Shown: in pieces, positions 18,157 through 26,415 of the stretch
How positions within the stretch are numbered: the first letter of the stretch is position 1
Layout of the letters: every line of letters starts with the position of its first letter
NCBI RefSeq assembly: GCF_900104035.1
Contig: NZ_FNIT01000019.1
Span: forward strand, 1 to 33,674
Direction: 5' to 3'
Length of the DNA: 33,674 nucleotides
From: Aureimonas jatrophae
Lineage (GTDB): Bacteria; Pseudomonadota; Alphaproteobacteria; Rhizobiales; Rhizobiaceae
Notes under the pieces: generated by a model
Database searches by the model: none
What the model saw: only the letters and a program-made list of their open reading frames with translations
Told to the model about the DNA's origin: nothing
Program-made: the position numbers and the translations under genes

Positions 18157-18612
18157 TTGCGCGCTCAACGGATCATGGCGATCGCATCGGGCGGCGGGCA
18201 CTGGATCGAGTTGCGTCGTCTCATGCCGGCGTTCGAAGGCTTGGACGTGTTCTTCGTCAGCATTGCGCCGTCTGCGGCAGAGGATGTGCCCGACCATCGC
18301 TATTACTCGATCCGCGATGTCAGCCGGCGCGACAGCCTCGGTTTCATGGTCCTGACGGCGCAACTCTTGCGTATCCTCTTGAAGGAGCGTCCGACCAAGA
18401 TCATCACGACTGGGTCGGCGCCGGCCTTTGTCGCGATCTGCCTTGCCAAGGTCCTGTTTCGCGCCGAAGCGATGTGGATCGACAGCATTGCCAACGTCCG
18501 CGTCCTGTCCTCGTCCGGCCAGCAGGCCGGCCGGGTGGCCGATGTGTGGCTCACGCAATGGCCCGAGCTCTCCGCTCCCGACGGGCCGCACTATTGGGGT
18601 TCCGTCTTATGA
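18157..18612 (+). CDS. Alg14-like glycosyltransferase subunit (PssD/EpsE type), copy B
   Basis: It is closely similar to copy A over its whole length, with the same GGGHW start, SIANVR segment and WGSV ending. Its stop overlaps the next start as ATGA, the usual alg14-alg13 arrangement, so this copy is the clear partner of the Alg13-like gene. The start is uncertain. TTG at 18157 has GGGAG 10 bases upstream and gives an N-terminus about as long as copy A. The frame is open back to an ATG at 18109 without a ribosome site, and an ATG at 18175 lies at the conserved Met. The expected role is adding a sugar, glucuronic acid or similar in PssDE systems, to the lipid-linked acceptor. Confidence 0.87.
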   Translation: MRAQRIMAIASGGGHWIELRRLMPAFEGLDVFFVSIAPSAAEDVPDHRYYSIRDVSRRDSLGFMVLTAQLLRILLKERPTKIITTGSAPAFVAICLAKVLFRAEAMWIDSIANVRVLSSSGQQAGRVADVWLTQWPELSAPDGPHYWGSVL

Positions 18613-19100
18613 TCTTCGTCACGATCGGATCGATGTTCCCGTTCGATCGGATGATTCGCTACATGGACGAATGGGCGCTGACCCATCCGGACGTCGAACT
18701 CCGCGCTCAGATCGGCGACGGCGAGTACGAGCCCAAGCACATGCCGTTCGATCGCAAGCTCGCCCAGCGCGACTTCGATCGGGTCATGAACGATGCGGAC
18801 TTCATCGTCGCGCATGCCGGCATGGGCAGCGTAATTCAAGCGGCCGAATTCCAGAAGCCGATCATCATCCTGCCGCGTTTGCGGGAGCTGGGGGAACATA
18901 CGACCGATCATCAGATCGATACGGCGAACTGGCTTCGCGACCGACCGGGAATTCGCGTCGTCGAAAGCCAGGAGGCCCTCTACAGCACCGTGGAGCGTTG
19001 GCTGTCGAACCCGGAAGGTCCGACCGATGCCCTGGTGCGGACGGCACCGCCGGAGTTCATCAGCCGCATTCGCGGCTTCCTCGTCAGCAACAAGCGTTGA
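18609..19100 (+). CDS. Alg13-like glycosyltransferase catalytic subunit (PssE/EpsF type)
   Basis: This 163-residue protein corresponds to the C-terminal, donor-binding half of GT28 enzymes. MIFVTIGSMFPFDRMI at the N-terminus, FIVAHAGMGSVIQA (the HAG(M)GS nucleotide-sugar loop) and PIIILPRLRELGEHTTDHQ are diagnostic. The ATG at 18609 overlaps the stop of Alg14-like copy B, and the two products very probably act as a heterodimer at the cytoplasmic face of the inner membrane. A longer open frame upstream is only the shadow of copy B. Confidence 0.93.
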   Translation: MIFVTIGSMFPFDRMIRYMDEWALTHPDVELRAQIGDGEYEPKHMPFDRKLAQRDFDRVMNDADFIVAHAGMGSVIQAAEFQKPIIILPRLRELGEHTTDHQIDTANWLRDRPGIRVVESQEALYSTVERWLSNPEGPTDALVRTAPPEFISRIRGFLVSNKR

Positions 19101-19108
19101 GGCGCACA

Positions 19109-20200
19109 ATGATCGAGCTTGGCCTTGTGGGCCTTGGAAAGATGGGCATATCGCACTTCGCGATCGCGAACGCCCATCCGCAGACGCGCGTCTCGGTATG
19201 CGACGCGACCGGCTACGTGCTGGATGTCGTCAAGAAATACACCGGCGTGGATACCTATGCCGATTTCGACAAACTGCTCGAGCGCCCCAACCTCGACGCT
19301 GTGATCATCGCGACGCCGTCCCGGTTCCACGGGCCGATGGTACGCGCGGCGCTTAAGCGTGGTGTCCACGTCTTCTGCGAGAAGCCATTCTGCCTCGACT
19401 GGCGCGAGTCCGAGGAACTGGCGCAGCTCGCCGAGAGCAAGGGTCTGGTCAACCAGGTCGGCTACCATTACCGCTATGTCGGCGCGTTCCGCGAGATGAA
19501 GCGTGTTCTGGAATCGGGTGCGATCGGCGAGGTGACGCACGCGCTGGCGGAGGCTTATGGCCCCGTCGTGCTTCGCCCCAAGGGCTCGACCTGGCGCACG
19601 CAGAGCGCCGAAGGTGGCGGCTGCCTCTACGATTACGCGGCTCATCCCATCAACTTGCTCAACTGGTGTTTCGGGTCGCCGGCCTCGGTTTCGGGAACGA
19701 TCCTGAACCCGATCTTCTCGACCGACACCGACGACGAGGTCTACTCGACCTTCAGCTATCCGAACGGCATGAGCGCGCACGTTTCGGTCAACTGGAGTGA
19801 CGAGTCGCAGCGCAAGATGTCCACGAAGCTGACGCTCATGGGCACGAAGGGGCGCATCTACGCCGATCGGCAGGAATGCCAGGTGTTCCTGCGCGAGGAG
19901 AGCGCTGCTCTGCCGGGCTACGAGAAGGGCTGGACGGTCAAGTACACGACCGAACTGACCGAGGAAGTCTGGTTCTATCTGCGCGGCGAAGAATACTCGG
20001 CGCAGATCGACGCCTTCGTGCGCGCCGTGGAGGCGAAGAAGGGCGACGGGCTCAACTCGTTCCGGAGCGCGGCGGAAACCGATCGCGTCATGTCGCGCAT
20101 GATCGCGGACTCCAAGGGGGTCAGCGAAGACGAGGCGCGCCCGGTTGCGCGTCAGGTCACGACGGCGCCTCGCAAGCGCTTCTCGCTGTTCGGTCGCTGA
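19109..20200 (+). CDS. Gfo/Idh/MocA-family oxidoreductase
   Basis: This 363-residue NAD(P)-dependent oxidoreductase has an N-terminal Rossmann fold with GLVGLGKMGISH, the conserved EKPF motif with Lys92, and a C-terminal beta-sheet domain with GGGCLYDYAAHPINLLNW, where the DYAAHP segment supplies the usual active-site Asp/His. Members act on sugars, NDP-sugars or inositols, by oxidation, reduction or 3-keto chemistry. GAGG 6 bases before the ATG at 19109 supports the start, 8 bases after the Alg13-like stop. It is followed after 17 bases by an AKR-like gene, and the pair may make or modify an unusual sugar. The substrate is unknown. Confidence 0.9.
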   Translation: MIELGLVGLGKMGISHFAIANAHPQTRVSVCDATGYVLDVVKKYTGVDTYADFDKLLERPNLDAVIIATPSRFHGPMVRAALKRGVHVFCEKPFCLDWRESEELAQLAESKGLVNQVGYHYRYVGAFREMKRVLESGAIGEVTHALAEAYGPVVLRPKGSTWRTQSAEGGGCLYDYAAHPINLLNWCFGSPASVSGTILNPIFSTDTDDEVYSTFSYPNGMSAHVSVNWSDESQRKMSTKLTLMGTKGRIYADRQECQVFLREESAALPGYEKGWTVKYTTELTEEVWFYLRGEEYSAQIDAFVRAVEAKKGDGLNSFRSAAETDRVMSRMIADSKGVSEDEARPVARQVTTAPRKRFSLFGR

Positions 20201-20217
20201 GACTGCGGAGATATCTG

Positions 20218-21099
20218 ATGGACAGACTGCTGCTCGGAGACAACCAGTTCTTCGGCGTGAACCATATGTCGGAGGAGAAGGCGCGCGCCCAGTCGATGCG
20301 CTTTCAGGACATTCAGGCGATCATCGACGTTCTGGACGCAGCCTACGAAGAAGGTGTGCGCACCTTCATGTGCACGACGCACGACCGCATCGAGATCATT
20401 GCGGAACACGTGCGCAAGAACCCGGCGAAGTACGCCGACTTCAAGTTCTTCCCTTGCATGCCCTATGCCCACAAGTACGCCAACGCGGTCACTGAATACG
20501 GCATGATGGGGGCGGCCAAGCACTTCCTGCCCGATGAGGGACTGTTGAACGCGGCGTTGCGCGGCGGCATGTCTCTCGCCCGCAAGGACGTCGACGGGCT
20601 CGCGACGCTTCTGATCGATGCCGAGATGAAGATGTTCCGTGGACTCCAGACGCCCGTCATCTTCCTCCAGAACGTCGTGGTCGATCTCCTGCTCGGCATG
20701 GGGTTCAAGGACGCGTTCCGCATCTTCGCCGACCATGTGCGGAGCCGCTACAACGCCGAGCCCGGCTTCATCACGATGAACATGCCGATGCTGCTCCAAG
20801 CGTTGGAGGATGTGGGCGTCGAGAACCCGATCGTCTGTGCCAACATCAACAAGATCGGGTTCCGCATGAGTGGCGGACTGGAAGCCTACGACGACGCGCT
20901 CAAGACGAAGCGTTTCCGGTCGATCGCGATGTCGGTCTTCGCATCCGGGGCCATCCCGGCGCGCGAAGCGATCGAGTGGGTCTGCGAGCAACCCAACGTG
21001 CAGGCGATCTGCTTCGGGGCCTCCAGCCGCGGCAACATTCGCAACACGCGGGAACTCGTCGACCGGTACTGGAATGCGCAACCTCGCGAAGCGGCTTGA
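20218..21099 (+). CDS. Aldo/keto-reductase-like TIM-barrel protein
   Basis: This 293-residue soluble protein has GGAG 7 bases before the ATG. The N-terminus LLGDNQFFGVNHMS, the repeated beta/alpha pattern (GVRTFMCTTHDR, GFITMNMPMLLQAL, NPIVCANINKIGF) and the end segment VQAICFGASSRGNIRNTRELVDRYW resemble the cofactor-binding C-terminus of aldo/keto reductases, where GASS-like sequence binds the NADP phosphate. The standard AKR catalytic Tyr/Lys/His set is not obvious, so it may be a divergent or non-reductase member. It is the last gene of the plus-strand operon and directly follows the Gfo/Idh/MocA gene, suggesting joint sugar chemistry. Confidence 0.7.
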   Translation: MDRLLLGDNQFFGVNHMSEEKARAQSMRFQDIQAIIDVLDAAYEEGVRTFMCTTHDRIEIIAEHVRKNPAKYADFKFFPCMPYAHKYANAVTEYGMMGAAKHFLPDEGLLNAALRGGMSLARKDVDGLATLLIDAEMKMFRGLQTPVIFLQNVVVDLLLGMGFKDAFRIFADHVRSRYNAEPGFITMNMPMLLQALEDVGVENPIVCANINKIGFRMSGGLEAYDDALKTKRFRSIAMSVFASGAIPAREAIEWVCEQPNVQAICFGASSRGNIRNTRELVDRYWNAQPREAA

Positions 21100-21167
21100 G
21101 GCTCCGGCTCCGTAACTCAGCGCGAGCGTCGCGATAGGCGCCGCGCGTAACGAGTTCATGACATCAC

Positions 21168-21210
21168 CGGGCGAACGTGCAGCACAACGGCGCGTTCGCC
21201 CGTTTTGTTT
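21168..21210 (+). terminator. Intrinsic terminator of the algD-like operon
   Basis: Perfect 10-bp arms CGGGCGAACG (21168-21177) and CGTTCGCCCG (21193-21202) around a 15-base loop are followed by TTTTGTTTT. It lies about 70 bases after the AKR-like gene, with a convergent minus-strand gene beyond. Confidence 0.85.
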
Positions 21211-21253
21211 TGGTGGAGACGTCGGTTGCGGGAAGGCCCGCAGCTTTAGGTCG

Positions 21254-22585
21254 CTAACGTGTCGCGAAGCGCAGCGCCGCCGTCCGCCGTTGCGGGACTC
21301 TGGCCTTGATCGGATCCGGCAAGGTCAGGGCGATCGCAAACAGGAAGGCGACCCATTGCGATCCGAAACCTCGAAACCAGCTGCTTTCCAGCAGATTGTG
21401 AAGGATGACGAAGAGCATCAGGGCGAGGGCGAGCCAGCGCTTCGCAGGGTCGCCGGCATCGCTGCGTCCGCTTTGGTTCAAAGCTGACAGGATCATCAAC
21501 AGCAGGATCGCGAAGCCGATCGCACCCGTTTCCAGCATGACATCGAGGTACCCGTTGTGCGCCTGCAGGAGGCCTCCAATGAAGCCGGGCGCTTCGAGAA
21601 AGGCGATGGACGAAAGGCCCGCACCCCAGAACGATCCGTAGCCCTGCCCAACGATCGGCGAGCGCTCGTAGATACCGAGTGCGAAGTCCCAGATCTGGGT
21701 GCGGCCCGTAAACGTGTCGTCGCCGAAGAGCAGAAGCGACAGATCGTCGAAGCCAAACCGGCTGATTTGCGCCGCAAGCGTGGCGGATAGGGCGAACACG
21801 ATGCCGGGAATGAGAATGACCGCGAGCATCGGTGCACGGACCCGGCTCTGCGCTGCGATCAGCGCACCTGCGATCATGGGCGCCAGGACTGCCAACCCCA
21901 GCGAGGTCTTGGACTGGCTCATGACGACCAGCGCCAGCGAAATGACCGCCGCACCGGCGAACGGCAGGCGTAGGATGCCCCGCTGAGCGATGACAGCATA
22001 GCACTGAATCAGCAGGCAGAGAGAGCCCACCAATCCGAGGATGTTCTTGTTGGAGTAGATGCCGAGATAGCCGAGCCGCCCTGGCGGGTTGGCGGCGACA
22101 AAGAGGAGATTGACGAAGGTCACGGCAAGGGTGAGCCAAGCGACGCCGGTCAGTATCGTCTCACGTTTGTTGCTCAGCCAAACGGGTACGATGACGGCCA
22201 CGACCACGACGATCTGAAGCACGACGCGCCGAAACGCGATGCCCGGGACCGGCGACCAGGCTATGCTGAGGCAAGACCAGGCGAGATACAGCCCGACGAG
22301 CACCAGCGCTGCAGACCGCGGGGCATCGCGCATGAACTCGAGACGCTTGCGAAAGAAGAGAAGGATCGTGGCGAGGATCGTCAGCCAGTACAACTGATTG
22401 ACGACATTGGAGTCGGCTGCGTTCGCATTCGCAAGGTCGTTCAGCGCCATGTAGGCGGACGGCGGCTGCCAGTTCAGCAGCGGCTGCAGGAGCATGGGGT
22501 AAGCCAGCACCAGCAAGGGCAGGCCGGCGACGGCGCAACGCTCGAACAGGGAAGGGGACGAGGAGCGCGTGCGCCGCAATGTCAT
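21254..22585 (-). CDS. Wzy/O-antigen ligase family protein (copy 2)
   Basis: This 443-residue polytopic membrane protein has about 11-12 hydrophobic spans. The large periplasmic loop carries GRTQIWDFALGIYERSPIVGQGYGSFW followed by LQAHNGYLDVMLETGAIGF, the classic region of the O-antigen ligase/polymerase family (PF04932), with the H-N-x-Y-L motif. It acts on lipid-linked glycans on the periplasmic face. Its ATG lies 18 bases after the stop of the next Wzy-like gene, so the two are co-transcribed. Having two such genes in tandem is unusual: one may polymerise and the other ligate or cap. Confidence 0.9.
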   Translation of the reverse strand: MTLRRTRSSSPSLFERCAVAGLPLLVLAYPMLLQPLLNWQPPSAYMALNDLANANAADSNVVNQLYWLTILATILLFFRKRLEFMRDAPRSAALVLVGLYLAWSCLSIAWSPVPGIAFRRVVLQIVVVVAVIVPVWLSNKRETILTGVAWLTLAVTFVNLLFVAANPPGRLGYLGIYSNKNILGLVGSLCLLIQCYAVIAQRGILRLPFAGAAVISLALVVMSQSKTSLGLAVLAPMIAGALIAAQSRVRAPMLAVILIPGIVFALSATLAAQISRFGFDDLSLLLFGDDTFTGRTQIWDFALGIYERSPIVGQGYGSFWGAGLSSIAFLEAPGFIGGLLQAHNGYLDVMLETGAIGFAILLLMILSALNQSGRSDAGDPAKRWLALALMLFVILHNLLESSWFRGFGSQWVAFLFAIALTLPDPIKARVPQRRTAALRFATR

Positions 22586-22603
22586 CGACGAAACCGTGTC
22601 CGT

Positions 22604-23959
22604 TCAAGCTCGCTGCAGGCAAAGCGTCGTCGCCGCGGCCAGGACGATCGCAACGTAGACGGCGAGCCCCGGTATCTGGAGCGAGAAATCGACCATACCA
22701 TGAACTGCGACCAGACACAGCACAGCCGCACCAGCTGCCGCGAACGGCCTCATTCGTCGACGCGTGCGTAACCCTGTCCGGAATACGCCGGTCAACCGGA
22801 CGACCGAGAAGGCCGCCAAGGGGACAAAGACGACACCCATCGTCATCAGGCCCTCCAGCCATGTATTGTGGGCGCGGTTCCACAATGACCGGACACCCAC
22901 ACAGTCCGGATCGCGGTAGGCCGGGAAGACGTCCGTGAACGTCCCCAAACCAGTGCCGAAAATCCAATTGTCTTGGAAGGCTCTCCAGGTCGACCGGTAG
23001 ACGCAGAGGCGCTCCGGATCGACGCCTTGCACCTCCATGCGCCAGATCGTCTGGGCTCCGAATGCCAGCACGACAAGGACCAAGGCGGCCAGACACGCGG
23101 CGATCAGCGCCAGCTTGCGACGTCCTTCGGTCAGGACATCCGTTCGGACGAGGAGAATGGCAAACAGGGCATGAGCGATGAGCGTCGCCAGAAGGGCGCC
23201 TCGCGAGCGGGTCAGAAACAGACCAACAAGGGTCGTCCCGTAGGCTGCCACCAACATGACAAGGCGCGCACGACCTGTCGCCTCGTGCGTCCGACGCTCA
23301 CCCGGCAGGCGTCGTGCCAGAATTAATGCAGCCAACGTCAGACAAGCGACCCCGAGAAGCGTTCCGGCGGTGTTGCGGTTCACCAGCAGCGAGGTGAGAC
23401 TGCCGACGTAGTATTCCTTCGGGAGCAGGAACAGGAAGCGGTCGGGCGCGATCTGGAGCTCGACGATTCCCAACACGGCGAACAGGAAACCGACCCCAGC
23501 CGCGAAACGCCACAGCGCCAGGGCGGCTCGATCCGTATCGAAGAGCGCCACGCCGGCCAGGAAGACGATCAACGGGAGCAGGACGCTCAAGCTGGCAATC
23601 AGCGTCGCCCCGGGCGCAATCGAGATCGATGCCTTTGTCGACGCCTCGCCGCCCAGGCCGTCCCGCAATTCCACCCAGACGGGATGGGCAAACGGGTTAT
23701 CGGGGATCGATACGGCCTGACAGGCAGCAAGGATCGCGACCGCCAGACAGATGAGGAGCCCTTGTCCGTAGAGGTGGCCGGCCTGCCCGGTTGGCGGACG
23801 CCGCGCGGCGCCCAGGAACGTCGCGCCAGCGACCATGCAGGCAGTGAAAAGCGGAAGACCGCCCGTTGCGCCTTTCGGAACGAGCGTCATCATGACCGCG
23901 CCCATGAGCGTGACACGCAGCGTACGCGTCAGTACGTTGGAAAACGACAGCGTTCTCAT
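22604..23959 (-). CDS. Wzy/O-antigen ligase family protein (copy 3)
   Basis: This is a 451-residue polytopic membrane protein. A periplasmic loop with WRAFQDNWIFGTGLGTFTDVFPAYRD and NRAHNTWLEGLMTMGVVFV shows the family H-N-x-W-L-E motif (PF04932 type). The frame opens at 24136, but the ATG at 23959 starts the first span and is preceded by GAGG, although that is rather far. The longer version would overlap the small secreted protein gene upstream. It sits between that gene and Wzy-like copy 2 in one minus-strand unit. Similarity to copy 2 is by family only; they are not recent duplicates. Confidence 0.88.
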   Translation of the reverse strand: MRTLSFSNVLTRTLRVTLMGAVMMTLVPKGATGGLPLFTACMVAGATFLGAARRPPTGQAGHLYGQGLLICLAVAILAACQAVSIPDNPFAHPVWVELRDGLGGEASTKASISIAPGATLIASLSVLLPLIVFLAGVALFDTDRAALALWRFAAGVGFLFAVLGIVELQIAPDRFLFLLPKEYYVGSLTSLLVNRNTAGTLLGVACLTLAALILARRLPGERRTHEATGRARLVMLVAAYGTTLVGLFLTRSRGALLATLIAHALFAILLVRTDVLTEGRRKLALIAACLAALVLVVLAFGAQTIWRMEVQGVDPERLCVYRSTWRAFQDNWIFGTGLGTFTDVFPAYRDPDCVGVRSLWNRAHNTWLEGLMTMGVVFVPLAAFSVVRLTGVFRTGLRTRRRMRPFAAAGAAVLCLVAVHGMVDFSLQIPGLAVYVAIVLAAATTLCLQRA

Positions 23960-23975
23960 GGGGTACCGGCCCACC

Positions 23976-24290
23976 TCAGCAGGTCGGTACGACCCGCGTT
24001 CGCTCGCCGGACACAACCGGTCGCGTCTGACAGGGACGCAGATCGCGAGAGGAGGGCAGTCTGTTGCCGGACAATGTACCCTGCTGCCGATCGTACCAGG
24101 CGTGATTGCGTTGCCGCAGTCGCTCGCGCGACACATCGGAGAAGTCGCCTCGGGTCGCCGACGACGAGCGAGGATGCGTGCGGCACGACGTGTCGTAGGA
24201 AGCGCAACGCGCGGACGCGGCGGTCGCCACCGTCAGGCTGGAGATGCCCTGAAGCGCCAGCAAAGCTGCAATCAACAAACGTAGCGACAC
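23976..24290 (-). CDS. Small secreted Cys-containing protein, unknown function
   Basis: This 104-residue product starts at GTG (24290) with a near-ideal ribosome site, TGGAGG, 4 bases upstream. It has a Sec signal peptide (LRLLIAALLALQGISSL, cleavage likely between residues 24 and 28), then a basic, Ser/Arg-rich mature part with four Cys (CASYDTSC, then LRPC and the final PTC), which could form two disulfides in the periplasm. No family is recognised. It heads the unit with two Wzy-like genes, its stop 16 bases before the next start, suggesting a function tied to polymerisation or ligation. Confidence 0.72.
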   Translation of the reverse strand: MSLRLLIAALLALQGISSLTVATAASARCASYDTSCRTHPRSSSATRGDFSDVSRERLRQRNHAWYDRQQGTLSGNRLPSSRDLRPCQTRPVVSGERTRVVPTC

Positions 24291-24516
24291 GATGCCTCCA
24301 AACCCGACGGATTCTTAGTGGAGGCTCTGTTCCGTGTCCATGTGCGAGCGAAACCATCGTGGACGGTCGATCTCGCCGCCTTGTGTGCCCCGTTTCCCTG
24401 CCTCATATCTTGCGGTGATCAACGGCCATCACTTTCGCCGTGCTTGCGTGTTCGGGACGTTCCTTCAAGCGTTCACGGAGAAAGCGCAAACCGTTGCCAG
24501 TCGAAGCGGAGGCCGT

Positions 24517-25317
24517 GTGGTTCCCAGTATCGCGAAGGGTGTTCGGCGTATCCTCGGCCGCCCGCGACCGCCATCCGAGGCCGCGCCTGCACGCGATCGC
24601 CTGGTGCTTCCCGCCGACCCCGAGCTGATCTACGCGGTCGGCGATGTCCACGGATGTTTGCCGAAGCTCCTGCGACTGGAGCAAAAGATCGTCGAGGACG
24701 CTGCAGCGTTCGACGGTATCAAAGTGATCGTCATGCTGGGCGACTACGTCGATCGTGGGCCGGATAGCGCCGGCGTCATCGAACACCTGTTGCGTCCCGC
24801 CCCGGACGGCTTCTTCCGCGTCTGTCTGTGCGGCAATCACGAGGACGTCTTCGTCCACTTCCTTCAGGGAATGGTCCCCTTCGAAACGTGGATCGAGTTC
24901 GGCGCGGAGGAGACGCTCCTGTCCTACGGTCTCGATCGAGCCGCTCGCGACGGAAGAGGACGCAAGTCGCGAGCTGTCAGCGCGCAGGACGTCTTGTCGG
25001 TCATGCCGAGCGAACACGTCTCGTTCCTGCGGAAGCTGCCGGTCGCACTGTCCACGCCCTCCTGCTACTTCGTCCACGCCGGCGTGCGACCAGGCGTGGA
25101 ACTCGAGGCCCAGGCTGAACGCGATCTCCTCTGGATCCGGAAGGATTTCCTGGAGAGCGACGAGCGTCTGCCGAAGCTTGTGATCCATGGCCATACCCCG
25201 TCGCGCCAGCCGACCTTTGCGAACCGGCGCCTCGGCATCGACACCGGCGCTTATATGAACGGACCGCTCACCGCCGCGCGGCTATGGCGGCGCAAGATCA
25301 GCTTTCTGGAAGCCTGA
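24517..25317 (+). CDS. PPP-family metallophosphatase (serine/threonine phosphatase-like)
   Basis: The motifs of the PPP superfamily are all present in order: GDVHG (Asp43, His45), GDYVDRG, GNHE, a later VHAG and HGHT. They bind two metal ions and hydrolyse phosphate esters; relatives include PrpA-type protein phosphatases and diadenosine tetraphosphatase ApaH. The frame is open from 24334, but the extra 61 residues have no conserved character. GTG at 24517 has GGAGG 4 bases upstream and gives 266 residues, a normal size. It stands alone between convergent and divergent neighbours in an EPS locus whose tyrosine kinase lacks the usual phosphatase partner. Whether it acts on that kinase is unknown. 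Confidence 0.87.
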   Translation: MVPSIAKGVRRILGRPRPPSEAAPARDRLVLPADPELIYAVGDVHGCLPKLLRLEQKIVEDAAAFDGIKVIVMLGDYVDRGPDSAGVIEHLLRPAPDGFFRVCLCGNHEDVFVHFLQGMVPFETWIEFGAEETLLSYGLDRAARDGRGRKSRAVSAQDVLSVMPSEHVSFLRKLPVALSTPSCYFVHAGVRPGVELEAQAERDLLWIRKDFLESDERLPKLVIHGHTPSRQPTFANRRLGIDTGAYMNGPLTAARLWRRKISFLEA

Positions 25318-25335
25318 AAGGGGTCGGAACTGCGG

Positions 25336-26238
25336 TCAGTAGTATTGGGCGACCGGTAGCCCGAGGACGGCCCGCATCTTTCCGACGTTCATGCCGGCCA
25401 CGAGGATCAGCGCGACACCGCGCTTCTTGCCTATCACCAGATAGCCAATCGACATGGCGATGCTCGCGCAGGTGCGCACCAGCGACGATAGGAAGAAGGA
25501 AAGCTTCTGGCGGTAGGGGGCTTCGGCGATCTCCCGCAAGCCATAGGTCTGACCCATGCGGAGCGCCCGACGCCAGATATCCCGAGCGTTGCAGCGCTCG
25601 ATCATGATCTCCTCGTCGATACGCGCCTCGGGCGCGCTCGCCAAACGGCCGCCGCTTGCACGCAGGCGACTGAAGAGGTCGGCATCCTCACCCCCGGAAC
25701 GGCCGAGAGCGGGATCGAAGCGAAGGCCGTGATCGAAGAAGGCCGAACGGCGAACGAGGCAGTTGCACGTCGACAAACGCTTGACGTTCCAAAGGCTCGG
25801 TCCTGGCCATTTGGAGAGGGGGTCGCTCCAACGTAGCCAAGCGGGTGCGCCGACTGGATAATGGGCCTGTACCGAGCCGAACGTCGCATCGGCCCCGGAG
25901 TGGTCCATCACCGATCGATGCGCCAACAACCAATCGTCGGGCACCCACTCGTCGTCGTCGACAAAAGCCAGATAGTCGCCCCGCGCCGCCTCCACGGCCG
26001 CATTGCGCGCCTTGGAGATGTTGCGCGTCGCCGAGATGACGATCACGAGTTCGGGGATTGGCGGGATGGACGCCAAAAGCTGCGCAGCCGCGCGATCAGC
26101 GCTGTCGTCCGCAACGACGATCTCGAATGATGCGCCGGACGCCAAGCCGGCACGCCGCGCACTCTCGACGGTGCGCAAAAGCGTGCGCCGCCCGATGCTC
26201 GCGATCAGGATGCTGTAGGTCACCGCATCGACCGTCAT
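25336..26238 (-). CDS. Family 2 glycosyltransferase
   Basis: This 300-residue GT-A enzyme shows YSILIASIGRRTLLRTVES at the N-terminus, FEIVVADDSAD for nucleotide binding, and ARGDYLAFVDDDEWVPDDWL, which contains the metal-binding DDD. GGEDADLFSRLRASGG is the ED motif holding the catalytic base. A C-terminal hydrophobic stretch (about residues 245-290) may attach it to the membrane. No clear ribosome site lies before the ATG. It ends 19 bases from the convergent phosphatase gene and no terminator was seen between them. The transferred sugar is unknown. Confidence 0.9.
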   Translation of the reverse strand: MTVDAVTYSILIASIGRRTLLRTVESARRAGLASGASFEIVVADDSADRAAAQLLASIPPIPELVIVISATRNISKARNAAVEAARGDYLAFVDDDEWVPDDWLLAHRSVMDHSGADATFGSVQAHYPVGAPAWLRWSDPLSKWPGPSLWNVKRLSTCNCLVRRSAFFDHGLRFDPALGRSGGEDADLFSRLRASGGRLASAPEARIDEEIMIERCNARDIWRRALRMGQTYGLREIAEAPYRQKLSFFLSSLVRTCASIAMSIGYLVIGKKRGVALILVAGMNVGKMRAVLGLPVAQYY

Positions 26239-26415
26239 GCCGAAACCATCGCGACGTCATCTGTCTATTCTGTGGAGGCCGACGCCCAGCACGGCGACCT
26301 GGCGAACTCGAAAGCTAAGTCGCGCGAGATACAAAGCTTGCAACTGTTTTTCGCGACAATTTTTCCGCAGTCGCGAACGTCGCCGCGAGCGCGTGTTCGG
26401 ATTGCTACAGTCGCA

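Noticed and set aside
18069-18608. Long plus-strand open frame in front of and fused to the Alg13-like protein
   Set aside because: It is the shadow frame of Alg14-like copy B; the Alg13-like start at 18609 with ATGA overlap is far better.
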